A DNA stretch of 64,000 bases from Collinsella sp. GTDB taxonomy: Bacteria > Actinomycetota > Coriobacteriia > Coriobacteriales > Coriobacteriaceae. Shown in pieces: positions 42,386-51,816 of the stretch. The stretch covers positions 1-64,000 of the forward strand of contig JAGZUC010000002.1 of the NCBI GenBank assembly GCA_018380195.1, read 5' to 3'. Both the position numbers and the translations under genes were made by a program. The notes beneath the pieces are model-generated. The model worked only from the letters and a program-made list of their open reading frames with translations, was not told the DNA's origin and did not search any database. Within the stretch, counting starts at the first letter, position 1, and each line of letters starts with the position of its first letter.

Positions 42386-44146
42386 GTGGCCGACCAGGAC
42401 GTCAAGATGCTCATCGAGCGCATTATGGCCGAGGCTCGGACCCATCAGTCCGCCCGCTTCTCAAATAAAATCTATGCTGACGAGCCGATTCTCAAGACCG
42501 GCCGACAGATGCAGAACTTCCTCCCCGACCAGTACCGCAAGATGCGCGAGATATCGCGCTGGCAGGATGATCCCAAGGGCGGCGCGGGGCGTTGGCTATC
42601 AGAGGCGGAGCTTTTTTACCGTCAGGGCTTACTGATGGCCGACTTCGAAGACGATTGTCCCTACAACGGCACGTTTAAGTCGTACTTTCCCACCTACAAC
42701 GCCATGAGCGACCGGCAGCTGCGCGGCTACTTTACCTGGCGTGCCCAAGTGCGCCGCGGAACCGTCGAGGAAACGTCTACGTCCTTTGCCTTTCTGTATC
42801 TCTATGAGCTGATCTGCGGCATTGGCGTAGATGATCCACTCGATGGTTTTAACAAGATCAGGGCTTTTTGGGATGTCTATCGCGCCTTCGAGCCCGGCAT
42901 CGACCGGTTTGCGCGCGTGTGGCTGCAAGATTACGCCGTGTTCCACGGGCTCGACCCCAAGCTGCTTCGCGACTCTAAAACCGTCATGTTCGATAACGCC
43001 CTTATCGAACTGCGGCGTGCGGTTCGAGACCTTGCGCCTGCACCGGAGCCGTCCGGGCAGGCCCCCAAACGTCGTAAATCCTCTGAGCCGATCCTCCCCC
43101 TTCCGCCCGACGAGGCGCGCGAGGAGCGACTCATGGCCGCTATCAACGCCCTCTCCACGTATAACCTCAATAACTCAAGACTCGATCGCAGCCACCATCG
43201 CGACCTGCGCCACGTGGCATGCGCCGTGTATGTCCGTATGGCACGTTACTATGACACGCACCGAAAGACCGGTATCGTGGCGAGCTTGTTTGGGGAGGAG
43301 ACGGCCATGCCCTATACCATGTTTGCCTCGGCCGTGTTCTTTGCGCCCAATCGCCACGAGGACTGCGAATACCGTCTGGACCCCATCCATATTTACCGTT
43401 GTCAAAACGGCTTTTGGGAATGCATGCGCATCCACGGCAGCAGACAAAAAAGCAGCAAGCTCGGTGAGATGACGCGCGCTTGTGATCAGCGTCTGCGCTT
43501 GGCACTGGATCCCGGCCATCCCCTTAAGGAAGAGAAGGTCCCCAAATATCTGGCTAAGATTATCGATGACGAAATCGTGGCATGGCTTTCATGGGATGCC
43601 GCACATCAGCCCGTCAAGATCGATATCGACCTGAGCCAGCTGGGGCATATCCGGAGTGCCGCCGCGCAAACGCGTGAAGCGCTTTTGATCGATGAAGAGC
43701 GCGAGGACGGCGCACCTGTGGGAGCCGAGACAGCGAACTCAGGGCAACCGGAAGCCGAGCCCGTAGCCGACGCGATTGTCGAGGCGGTCGCGGCACCCAT
43801 TCGGCAGGACGAGACCGACGAGCCAACCATATCCACCGAGCAGTTTGGTGTCGTGGCACCGCTTCTCGCGCCGACGCCCGCGTTCGCAGCTGTTGCGCCC
43901 GCTGACGCCACGAACGAACTCACGCCCGCCGCAGACGCCTATCTCCGCGCGCTGCTCGAGCACAACGCAGTACAGGCGGAATCGGCGGTAGTGCAATCGG
44001 GACAGAGCGAGGACATGCTCGTCGACAGCATCAACGAGGCGCTCTTTGACCTGGTGGGAGACACCGTTATCGAATTCGGCGCGGCAGGGCCGCAGATTAT
44101 CGAGGACTACGAAGCAGACGTGAGAGGATACCTAGACCATGAGTGA
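42386..44146 (+). CDS. TerB-N/TerB-C domain protein (first gene of BrxD/BrxHI-like module)
   Basis: A 586-residue protein that starts with GTG at 42386 after GAGGAGAGGG. The N-terminal part carries the TerB-N pattern (LFYRQGLLMADFEDDCPY, then PTYNAMSDRQLRGYFTWR and FAFLYLYELICGIGV). A charged middle, a low-complexity acidic stretch (about 440-520) and a C-terminal helical segment that may be TerB-C follow. These domains are known from tellurite-resistance-linked stress systems. It overlaps the ATPase gene by eight bases and probably serves as its partner or scaffold. Confidence 0.82.
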   Translation: MADQDVKMLIERIMAEARTHQSARFSNKIYADEPILKTGRQMQNFLPDQYRKMREISRWQDDPKGGAGRWLSEAELFYRQGLLMADFEDDCPYNGTFKSYFPTYNAMSDRQLRGYFTWRAQVRRGTVEETSTSFAFLYLYELICGIGVDDPLDGFNKIRAFWDVYRAFEPGIDRFARVWLQDYAVFHGLDPKLLRDSKTVMFDNALIELRRAVRDLAPAPEPSGQAPKRRKSSEPILPLPPDEAREERLMAAINALSTYNLNNSRLDRSHHRDLRHVACAVYVRMARYYDTHRKTGIVASLFGEETAMPYTMFASAVFFAPNRHEDCEYRLDPIHIYRCQNGFWECMRIHGSRQKSSKLGEMTRACDQRLRLALDPGHPLKEEKVPKYLAKIIDDEIVAWLSWDAAHQPVKIDIDLSQLGHIRSAAAQTREALLIDEEREDGAPVGAETANSGQPEAEPVADAIVEAVAAPIRQDETDEPTISTEQFGVVAPLLAPTPAFAAVAPADATNELTPAADAYLRALLEHNAVQAESAVVQSGQSEDMLVDSINEALFDLVGDTVIEFGAAGPQIIEDYEADVRGYLDHE

Positions 44147-45443
44147 TACCACATCCGCAGCGCCCCGCGTACCCAAACGCGTCGCCGCCGTCATTCTCAA
44201 CTCACTCAAGGGCGGCGTGGTCCCACGCATCGGCCTTCCCTACATCACCGTAGGGCGCGAGGTCGAGATCCGCGCCCTGCTCACCGATTTAAGTCTCATC
44301 GCCGACGGTGGCGCGAGTTTCCGGTTTCTGGTCGGTCGCTACGGCGCAGGCAAGAGCTTTTTGCTCCAGACCATCCGCACGCACGCCATGGGTGAGGGAT
44401 TCGTCGTCGCTGATGCCGACCTATCCCCTGAGCGCCGCCTGCAGGGCGGTCAAGGACAGGGCCTTGCCACCTACCGCGAGCTCATCCGCAATATCTCGAC
44501 CAAGACGCGCCCCGAGGGCGGTGCGCTCAACCTTATTTTGGATCGCTGGGTCGCCTCGTGTGCCGACGTCGACGAGTCGGTCGTCAATGCCCAACTGGCC
44601 CCGCTCGAGGAGATGGTCCACGGCTTCGACTTCACCCGCATGCTCTGCCGCTATCGCATGGCCGTATCCGAGGGCGATGAAGAGGCTATGAGCCGCGTGA
44701 CCAAATGGATTCGCGGCGAGTACCGCACCAAGAGCGAGGCACGCGCTGAGCTGGGCTCCTCGACCATCATCAGCGATGACGACTGGTACGACTACGTTAA
44801 GCTCATTGCACGCTTTTTGGTCTGCAGCGGATACAAGGGCATGCTGGTGCTCATCGACGAACTCGTGAATCTGTACAAGATTCCCAACGCGATCACGCGC
44901 CAATACAACTACGAGAAGATCCTGACTATGTACAACGACACGCTCCAGGGCAAGGCGCAGTACCTGGGCATGATCATGGGCGGCACGCCAACCTCCATCG
45001 AAGACCGCCGCCGCGGCGTGTTCTCCTACGAAGCTCTGCGCAGCCGACTCGCTCAGGGTCGCTTTGCACGAGATGATCTCAAAGACATGCTCGCGCCCAT
45101 CATCCGCCTGCAGCCGCTCACCTACGAGGAGCTGCTGGTGCTCATCGAAAAGCTCATGCAGATCCATGCCGGCTACTTTGGCTGGACGCCCACGCTTACC
45201 GAGAACGACTTGGTGAACTTTCTCAAGATTGAGTTTGGCCGCGTGGGAGCCGATACGCACCTGACGCCCCGTGAGGTCATTCGTGACTTTATCGAGCTGC
45301 TCGATATCCTGTGTCAGAACCCCGATGCAAATGTGGCCGAGTTGCTGCAAAGCGTCGGCGGCGACGCGCTGGCGCCGGCAGCCGCAACAGGCGACGCCGG
45401 CACCGCAGGCGGCGACCGCAACTTCGCCGAATTCACCATCTAA
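44139..45443 (+). CDS. BrxD-like ATP-binding protein (DUF2791)
   Basis: A 434-residue P-loop ATPase of the DUF2791 family, related to BrxD of BREX defence systems. Walker A is GRYGAGKS (66-73) and Walker B LVLIDEL near 238. The segment between them, and the IMGGTPTSIEDRRRGVFSYEALRSRL sensor region, is typical. A low-complexity Ala/Gly tail follows residue 410. It overlaps the TerB gene and precedes an Lhr-like helicase, the same two-protein pairing (BrxD with BrxHI) as in BREX type 2, but the BREX methyltransferase and PglZ phosphatase are absent here. Confidence 0.85.
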   Translation: MSDTTSAAPRVPKRVAAVILNSLKGGVVPRIGLPYITVGREVEIRALLTDLSLIADGGASFRFLVGRYGAGKSFLLQTIRTHAMGEGFVVADADLSPERRLQGGQGQGLATYRELIRNISTKTRPEGGALNLILDRWVASCADVDESVVNAQLAPLEEMVHGFDFTRMLCRYRMAVSEGDEEAMSRVTKWIRGEYRTKSEARAELGSSTIISDDDWYDYVKLIARFLVCSGYKGMLVLIDELVNLYKIPNAITRQYNYEKILTMYNDTLQGKAQYLGMIMGGTPTSIEDRRRGVFSYEALRSRLAQGRFARDDLKDMLAPIIRLQPLTYEELLVLIEKLMQIHAGYFGWTPTLTENDLVNFLKIEFGRVGADTHLTPREVIRDFIELLDILCQNPDANVAELLQSVGGDALAPAAATGDAGTAGGDRNFAEFTI

Positions 45444-45446
45444 CCT

Positions 45447-45473
45447 GCCAAAAAGGGACAGGTTTATTTTGGC
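45447..45473. repeat. GGGACAGG-type inverted repeat between ATPase and helicase genes
   Basis: GCCAAAA and TTTTGGC arms surround an AGGGACAGGTTTA core in the gap between the two genes. The core is like the GGGGACAGG core, read on the minus strand, of the elements at 60180 and (as GGGGATAGG) 59350. A second GGCAGT/ACTGCC pair lies at 45499-45522. Confidence 0.45.
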
Positions 45474-45559
45474 TGGTTTTATCTGGGCAAACGTCGAGGC
45501 AGTAATGCAGCAAGCCACTGCCCACCGCGTTGAGAGATTCGTTTTTGAAAGGAGGCCCC

Positions 45560-48004
45560 GTGAACGCCTTTGACCGCTACGCCCCGTTTATCCAAGACTT
45601 CATCTACTCCCACGATTGGGAGAGTCTACGCTCCATCCAGGTTGCAGCAGCTGATGCCATCTTTAACACTCAGGACAATGTGCTCCTGACGGCATCCACG
45701 GCTTCCGGCAAAACCGAGGCAGCCTTCTTTCCCATCCTGACCGAGTTTTGGGAGAACCCGCCCGCGAGCGTTGGCGCCCTCTACATCGGCCCCCTCAAGG
45801 CACTCATCAATGATCAGTTCGTCCGCCTCAACGACCTGTGCGAAGAGGCCGATATCCCCGTCTGGCACTGGCATGGCGATGTTTCGCAGTCGCACAAGGC
45901 TAAGCTCATCAAAAAACCGAGCGGTATCTTGCAGATTACGCCCGAGTCGCTCGAGGCGCTCCTGATCCATAAGCACATGGCAATCCCTCGTATGTTCTGC
46001 GACCTGCGCTATGTGGTTATCGACGAGGTTCATTCGCTCATGCGCGGCGACCGCGGCGGTCAGACGCTCTGCCTTATCGAGCGCCTCTCGCGCATGGCGG
46101 GCGTGCAGCCCCGCCGCATCGGCCTTTCTGCCACCATCGGCGACCCCGAGCGCACGGGCGCCTTTCTCTCACAGGGAACAGGACGCGATTGCATCATCCC
46201 CCGCTTTGAGGAACCGCGCCGCGTGTGGCGCATCTCCATGGAGCACTTCTACAACTCGGGTCCCCAGGCACAGCAGCGGGGATTCGAGAGCACGGGTCCA
46301 CAAGAAGCCGAGATGCTTGCTTGCGAGCGTATTGAGCCGGCGGCGCCCGCGGCGCTGCCGGCTGGCGCCCAAGACGTGCGCCACAGCGGACAGCTTACAC
46401 AGGAGGAACGCCGTCAACGTCGTGAGCGGGCACGGGGCAAGGCCGCTCCCAAAGACCGTCGCACTTCTTCGGCCCCCGAGGGCGAAGTCGATATCCCCCG
46501 GGCCGATGAGCAGGCGCTCCTCAACCCCACCGACACCGCGCCCGAAAACGCCGATCCCGGCATGGGCTATATCTTTGAACACACCCGCGGGCGCAAGTGC
46601 CTGGTCTTTGCCAACTCGCGCGAGGAGGCAGAGGCCGTGTGCTCCATGCTGCGCAGCTACTGCGAGAGCCGGCACGAGCCCGACCGTTTTCTCATCCACC
46701 ATGGCAATCTTTCGGCATCGCTGCGCGAAACGGCCGAGGAACTCATGCGCGATGAGGAGCAGGCACAGACAACCGTCACCACCTCCACGCTGGAACTCGG
46801 TATCGATATCGGCCGTCTGGAACGTGCGTTCCAGATTGACGCGCCGTTTACCGTCAGTTCCTTTTTGCAGCGCATGGGGCGCACGGGCCGCCGCGATCTT
46901 CCGCCCGAGATGTGGTTTGTCATGCGCGAGGAGGAGCCCGAGCCGCGCACGATGATGCCCGAAACGATTCCCTGGAAGCTCCTGCAGGGCATCGCGCTCG
47001 TACAACTCTATCGCGAGGAAAAGTGGGTCGAGCCGCCCGAGCTCGATCGGCTCCCCTACAGCTTGCTCTACCACCAGACCATGTCGACGCTCGCCAGCAC
47101 CGGCGAGCTCACGCCGGCCGAACTTGCCCAGCGCGTACTCACGCTCAGTTACTTCCACCGTGTCTCGGCCGACGACTACCGCGTGCTGCTACGCCACCTC
47201 ATCAAGATCGACCATATCCAGGTCACCGAGGGAGGCGGGCTCATCGTGGGCCTCGCGGGCGAGCGCATCATCAACAACTTTAAGTTCTACGCCGTGTTCC
47301 AGGAAAACGAGGAGTTCACCGTTCGCAGCGAGTCGGCCGAGCTGGGCACGATTGTCAACCCGCCACCGCCGGGTGAGCGCATCGCCATCGCGGGCCATTG
47401 CTGGATCGTCGAGGAAGTGGACTGGAAGCGACACACCGTCTTTGCCACGCAGGTCAAGGGCCGTGTGCCGGCCTACTTTGGCGACTGTCCTGGAGACATT
47501 AACACGCATGTGCTCGAGCGCATGCGCAAGGCGCTCAACGAGCATGCGGTATACCCATACCTTATGCGCAACGCGCGGGCACGCCTTGCGCAGGCTCGTC
47601 ATACGGCCGAGATTTCGGGCGCGGGAACTAAGCCGCTCATCAACCCTGGCGGTGACACCTGGGTGCTCTTCCCGTGGCTGGGCAGCTATGCCTTCCTGGC
47701 GCTCGAACGCATGCTCAAGATTAAATGCGCCGCAGAGCTGGGCCTCCGTGGGCTCGACCCGTCGCGTCCATACTTTATGCAGTTTAAGATGAAGGCCGAC
47801 GAGGAGACGTTCTTTGAGGTGCTCGCTGCCGAGGCCGAGAAGGACTTCGACCCCATCGAGCTCGTCTATCCCGGCGAGGTGCCTTACTTTGACCGCTACG
47901 ACGAGTACGTTCCCGAGGAGCTCGTGCGCAAAGGCTTCGCCGAAGGCGTGCTCGACATCGAGGGAATGAAGCAGCGCGTCCTCAGCTGGCGCGACCACGC
48001 CTAA
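45560..48004 (+). CDS. Lhr/BrxHI-like DEAD/DEAH superfamily 2 helicase
   Basis: An 814-residue helicase starting with GTG at 45560 (GGAGG four to five bases upstream). RecA lobe 1 has TASTASGKTEAAFFP (GK at 50-51), DEVH at 155-158 and SAT; lobe 2 has VTTSTLELGIDIG and MGRTGRR. About 95 mostly charged, low-complexity residues are inserted between the lobes (near 250-345). The C-terminal part looks like the Lhr winged-helix and DEAD-associated region. It is the third gene of the TerB/BrxD-like module and resembles BrxHI of BREX. Confidence 0.85.
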   Translation: MNAFDRYAPFIQDFIYSHDWESLRSIQVAAADAIFNTQDNVLLTASTASGKTEAAFFPILTEFWENPPASVGALYIGPLKALINDQFVRLNDLCEEADIPVWHWHGDVSQSHKAKLIKKPSGILQITPESLEALLIHKHMAIPRMFCDLRYVVIDEVHSLMRGDRGGQTLCLIERLSRMAGVQPRRIGLSATIGDPERTGAFLSQGTGRDCIIPRFEEPRRVWRISMEHFYNSGPQAQQRGFESTGPQEAEMLACERIEPAAPAALPAGAQDVRHSGQLTQEERRQRRERARGKAAPKDRRTSSAPEGEVDIPRADEQALLNPTDTAPENADPGMGYIFEHTRGRKCLVFANSREEAEAVCSMLRSYCESRHEPDRFLIHHGNLSASLRETAEELMRDEEQAQTTVTTSTLELGIDIGRLERAFQIDAPFTVSSFLQRMGRTGRRDLPPEMWFVMREEEPEPRTMMPETIPWKLLQGIALVQLYREEKWVEPPELDRLPYSLLYHQTMSTLASTGELTPAELAQRVLTLSYFHRVSADDYRVLLRHLIKIDHIQVTEGGGLIVGLAGERIINNFKFYAVFQENEEFTVRSESAELGTIVNPPPPGERIAIAGHCWIVEEVDWKRHTVFATQVKGRVPAYFGDCPGDINTHVLERMRKALNEHAVYPYLMRNARARLAQARHTAEISGAGTKPLINPGGDTWVLFPWLGSYAFLALERMLKIKCAAELGLRGLDPSRPYFMQFKMKADEETFFEVLAAEAEKDFDPIELVYPGEVPYFDRYDEYVPEELVRKGFAEGVLDIEGMKQRVLSWRDHA

Positions 48005-48030
48005 GACCAGTCTTTTTGGGACGGGGAGAC

Positions 48031-48909
48031 TTACTTGTCGTGAAGGACGGTGCCGAGAAAGTCAGCGTCGAAGGGCACGGCTTCGGCAAAGGCATAGTCG
48101 CCGTCGCTGGCGATGAGCAGATAATTCTCCTCGCCGCCGAACTCTGCATCGCCACATGGGACCACCCAAGCATGGTCGAACACCTCGAGCGCCGTGGCAG
48201 CGCAATCGCGCAGAAACGTCACATCGCTCCCCTCGTTCGCGCTCACGATATTGGCCACATAGATGCCGCCCGGGTTCAAGCTGCCCCGCACCAGACGTAG
48301 CGCCTCAACGGTTGCCAGCTCGCGCACGGGCTCGGCACCGCCAAAGCAATCGCTCACGACCACGTCGTAGCGGCGATGCCCCACACTCGTCACGCCCAGA
48401 TACGATCGCGCCTCGGCGGTAATCACCCGCAGGCGATCACCAACCGTGCGCTCCAGCTCGTCTAGGTAGAACCAGCGGCGCGCCAGGCGCGTAATCTCTC
48501 CGTCATACTCGATGACGTCCATGCGCAAGCCCTCGTGCGACATCAGAGCGAACTTAGGATAGGCAAACCCGCCGCCGCCCAGCATGAGCATGCGGTCGAT
48601 ACCATGCCCGTAAGCATCACGCATTGCGTCTTCGGCCTCGAACACATCGTCAAATGCGCGATAGTACGCAAAGACGGGCTCCGCCCAGCGCTCGCCAACG
48701 TAACTCGCGCTTTGGTAGACGCCGCCTTGCACCAATACGCGGACTTCGTCGCCGCCCTCATCGTGCACGCGCTTCACACGTGCCAGCCCATTGCGGGTCC
48801 TCGCGACCTGCAGACAGGCAGCGCGAACAGCGACGGCGGCCGCACCAAGTGCCGCGGCTCCCAGGGCAACGCCGGCAACGACACCAGCAGAAACACTCGG
48901 CTTGTTCAT
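48031..48909 (-). CDS. Spermidine synthase-like methyltransferase-fold protein with N-terminal membrane helix
   Basis: A 292-residue protein. Residues 7-30 form a hydrophobic, alanine-rich helix; the rest is a Rossmann SAM-binding-type fold with the LMLGGGGFAYPKF, VIEYDGEIT and VVVSDCFGG motifs of the spermidine synthase-like family. Polyamine activity cannot be assumed; members of this type also act as methyltransferases or aminopropyltransferases on unknown targets. AAGGAGC lies six bases before the ATG, and the elp3 stop codon abuts it, so the two genes are coupled. Confidence 0.8.
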   Translation of the reverse strand: MNKPSVSAGVVAGVALGAAALGAAAVAVRAACLQVARTRNGLARVKRVHDEGGDEVRVLVQGGVYQSASYVGERWAEPVFAYYRAFDDVFEAEDAMRDAYGHGIDRMLMLGGGGFAYPKFALMSHEGLRMDVIEYDGEITRLARRWFYLDELERTVGDRLRVITAEARSYLGVTSVGHRRYDVVVSDCFGGAEPVRELATVEALRLVRGSLNPGGIYVANIVSANEGSDVTFLRDCAATALEVFDHAWVVPCGDAEFGGEENYLLIASDGDYAFAEAVPFDADFLGTVLHDK

Positions 48910-50817
48910 CTAGAGCTCCTTTTGCAGATAGAGTCCATGGTCGTAAAAACCCAAATGACGATAGTACTCACGCGTGCCGATCGCGCTGATCACGTTGATG
49001 CGCGCATAGCCCGCGTCCCGCGCCATCTGGCACGCACGCTCCACCAGCGACCGCCCCAGTCCATGATGCTGAGCCGCCTGGCCTTGATCTCCCATGCGCG
49101 CCGCCATGCCGTACACGTGCACCTCGCGAATCATCGCCTCGTCCGGCGCCGTCGGCAACTCGTCCGCATGCGCGGCAACAAACGCGCGATCGGGCAGCGA
49201 CAGGCGCAAAAAACCCGCGATTTTGCCCTGCGGCGTCACCCACTGCAAAAAGCGCTCGTGCGTCACCGGCGTCTCGTACGCCACGCCCTCGTCAAGGGTC
49301 AGCCCATCCAGGTCGGCACCCGCCGTGCTGATCTCGCGATAGCGAATCTCGCGCACCGTCGCACCGTCACCCCGAGCAGCCAGGCGGTTCTCGACGAGCT
49401 GACGCAGGTTGGGCTTCTTGTTGCCCACCATGATGTCATCGGAACTAAAGTCGCGAATCATGCGGCTGATGCGGCAGAACGCCGGCGTCACCACGATGTC
49501 ATCGGCCAACACGTCGAGCAGCTCTTCCTCGGTATAGGGGCGCCACTCGCCACGCTCGTAACAGCCCACCAGACGCGAGCCCTCGATGAGCGCGCACGGG
49601 TAGACCTTGACCTCGTCGGGCATAAAGGCGCCCTCGGTCATAAAGCGCTCGTAGTCACGCTTGTCCCCCTCAGGCGTAGCACCCAACAAGTTGAGCATAA
49701 AGTGCGCGTGGATCTTAAAGCCAAACAGGCGCGCGAGCGAAAACGCCCGCTCGATCTGAGCCACCGAAATGCGGCGCTCGTTGATATCGAGCAGGTGCTG
49801 GTCAAGGCTTTGGATGCCCATCTGTATCTTGGTGCAGCCCAGGCGGCGGATGAGCGTGAGGGCCTGCGGCGTTACAGCATCGGGGCGCGTCTCGATAACG
49901 AGCCCCACCACGCGATGCTTCGCCGTCTCGTTGATGCGCTGCTGACGCTCGAGCTCCTCCATCGTTGCCGTCTGCCACTCGGTGACCTCGCCCCACGGCG
50001 TACCGGGGCCGTACAGACGACGCACCGCACGGTTATAGCCGCCCACGGCAGCATCCACACGCCCCTGCTCGTCGGCAACGCCGGCAGCAAGCTCGACCTC
50101 GTCTGTCGCAATGCCGGCGGCCCGATAGCGCTCGCGACGCTCTGCTACCGCCGGCGGCAGGGCATCGGCGGGAGCGTCATCGAGCAGGCGCCCGGCCTCA
50201 GCACGACTGATACCCGGGCGCGCCAGCATGGGATTAGCCGCCACGCCCGCCACCGCATCATCATTGAGCGCACGGAAGAGCTCCGACATAAACCATGCCT
50301 GATACCCTTGCGGATAGTCGCTCCAGGTACCGCCGAGCACGATGAGCTCAATTTTGTCGGTCGCATGCCCCATCTGCGAAAGCGCGGTCAAACGAGCACT
50401 CACCTGCAGATACGGGTCAAAGCAGTTTTGCTCTGCACGGGCACACGCCGGCTCGGCATGTAAATAGCTTTTGGGCATGCGCAGGTCGTTAGGACAAAAC
50501 AGGCAATCGCCAGAACAGGGCCACGGCTTGGTGATGACGGTAATGGTTGCCACGCCCGAAGCCGTGCGACGAGGCTTCATACGCAGCACCTGCAGCAGTT
50601 GACGTTCCAGCTCGGCATCGACATTCCACCCAGCCCAACGAGCCGGCTCCTCACGTTTAACCCGCTGGTAGAACGGCAGCAGACGGCGCTTGGCCAAATC
50701 GCGTTTGTCGGCACCCTCACGGCGCGCCTCGGCATGTATCAGTTTGACGAGCACCTTGTCGTCCACGGTCTCGCCGCGACGCAGAGCCTCGAGTATGTTC
50801 AAGATAATCTGTTCCAT
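48910..50817 (-). CDS. elp3: Elp3-like radical SAM/GNAT tRNA-modifying enzyme
   Basis: A 635-residue Elp3. The radical SAM site is PCSGDCLFC (Cys101, 105, 108), followed by the Elp3-specific GGTWSDYPQGYQ and MGIQSLDQ segments; the last 150 residues are a GNAT acetyltransferase domain (AAQHHGLGRSLVERA). Elp3 adds carboxymethyl groups to wobble uridine 34 of tRNA. It is found widely in archaea and eukaryotes but only in some bacteria. The ATG is followed by a normal frame, but the leader is short, with a TACAAT box about ten bases upstream. It is first in an operon with the spermidine synthase-like gene. Confidence 0.88.
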   Translation of the reverse strand: MEQIILNILEALRRGETVDDKVLVKLIHAEARREGADKRDLAKRRLLPFYQRVKREEPARWAGWNVDAELERQLLQVLRMKPRRTASGVATITVITKPWPCSGDCLFCPNDLRMPKSYLHAEPACARAEQNCFDPYLQVSARLTALSQMGHATDKIELIVLGGTWSDYPQGYQAWFMSELFRALNDDAVAGVAANPMLARPGISRAEAGRLLDDAPADALPPAVAERRERYRAAGIATDEVELAAGVADEQGRVDAAVGGYNRAVRRLYGPGTPWGEVTEWQTATMEELERQQRINETAKHRVVGLVIETRPDAVTPQALTLIRRLGCTKIQMGIQSLDQHLLDINERRISVAQIERAFSLARLFGFKIHAHFMLNLLGATPEGDKRDYERFMTEGAFMPDEVKVYPCALIEGSRLVGCYERGEWRPYTEEELLDVLADDIVVTPAFCRISRMIRDFSSDDIMVGNKKPNLRQLVENRLAARGDGATVREIRYREISTAGADLDGLTLDEGVAYETPVTHERFLQWVTPQGKIAGFLRLSLPDRAFVAAHADELPTAPDEAMIREVHVYGMAARMGDQGQAAQHHGLGRSLVERACQMARDAGYARINVISAIGTREYYRHLGFYDHGLYLQKEL

Positions 50818-50834
50818 GCCCCCATTGTAAAGGC

Positions 50835-50869
50835 AAAGGCACCGGAGCCGATCTCGGCTTCGGCGCCTT
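50835..50869 (-). terminator. Terminator between DUF4097 and elp3
   Basis: AAGGCGCCGAAGCCGA and TCGGCTCCGGTGCCTT pair with two mismatches, then TTGCCTTT. It closes the XRE-DUF4097 operon. Confidence 0.65.
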
Positions 50870-50913
50870 CATCAAACAGCGCGTCTATATCTTCGCCTAG
50901 GCTTTCGTCTGCC

Positions 50914-51816
50914 TCAATACTCCGAATCAAACGACATGTCGCCCGAACCGACCTCAAAACGATACGTGGCAGACTTGTCACCGTTATCGAATTCAAGATT
51001 CAAAATGGTCTCGCCGTCGTAGCCAAGCGGAAGGAAATCGCTCTCGAAGTCGCCGCTGCCCAAGGTGAGGCTCGCCTTAAAGCCCGTCGAGTTCGGAACC
51101 GTCATCTCCACATCGCCCGAGCCCACACTCACGTCCATCGACTTCGTGGGGGCCGGGTAAAGCTCGAACGTCACATCGCCCGAACCGACCTCGGCATTCA
51201 GGGTATCGGTCACGGTGCCCGTAAACTCAACGTCTCCCGAGTCCAGAGTCAGGTTGAGGTCATGACACGCAATGCCCGCGACCGTCAGATCACCCGATCC
51301 TACATTCGCTGTAATGCCCACCATGTTATCGGCAACTTTGCGCGGCAGTTCGACGGTAACCGTGCGGTCAATGGCGCGCTCGTCATCGCAATCGAACTGG
51401 CGAAGCTTGAGCGTAGAACCCTTAACCTCGGCCAGATTCTGGGTTGCCGCATCGTAAGCAGCTACTCCTTTTGCGACGCGGCCACTCTCGATGACACGTA
51501 CCGGCCCGTCGGAAACGCATTTGATCTCAACCGTACCCGACGTCACATCCAAGTCAAGGGATGTGAACGCGTCGGCATCAAACGTTTCCTTCGAAAGCTG
51601 TTGAGGCCGAGCGGAATAGTTACCGCTATTCAAGGAATCGTCCTCGTCAAACGCATCGCCCATACCAGACAAGCCGGATACAACATCGTCGAAATCCCAC
51701 GGTCCATCAAAATGAATCAAAGTCCACGAAGTGCCGAAGACAAGTCCGATGATAAGCACAAACGCTCCGATGCCGACACCCAAGCGCCTCTTAGACTCAT
51801 GCGAGAGCTTCATCAT
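50914..51816 (-). CDS. DUF4097 membrane-anchored beta-helix-like protein
   Basis: A 300-residue protein with one N-terminal membrane helix (about 12-34) and a repeat-rich outer domain. Six GSGD-type repeats (VGSGDLTV, LDSGDVEF, VGSGDVTF, VGSGDVEM, LGSGDFES, VGSGDMSF) indicate a right-handed beta-helix or solenoid, typical of DUF4097. The function is unknown; the family may sense envelope stress. The start ATG overlaps the stop of the XRE regulator, so the two are one operon with the regulator first. Confidence 0.83.
   Translation of the reverse strand: MMKLSHESKRRLGVGIGAFVLIIGLVFGTSWTLIHFDGPWDFDDVVSGLSGMGDAFDEDDSLNSGNYSARPQQLSKETFDADAFTSLDLDVTSGTVEIKCVSDGPVRVIESGRVAKGVAAYDAATQNLAEVKGSTLKLRQFDCDDERAIDRTVTVELPRKVADNMVGITANVGSGDLTVAGIACHDLNLTLDSGDVEFTGTVTDTLNAEVGSGDVTFELYPAPTKSMDVSVGSGDVEMTVPNSTGFKASLTLGSGDFESDFLPLGYDGETILNLEFDNGDKSATYRFEVGSGDMSFDSEY

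Noticed and set aside
42386..48004. A complete BREX system
   Set aside because: PglX, PglZ, BrxA, BrxB, BrxC and BrxL are absent; only BrxD- and BrxHI-like parts are present.
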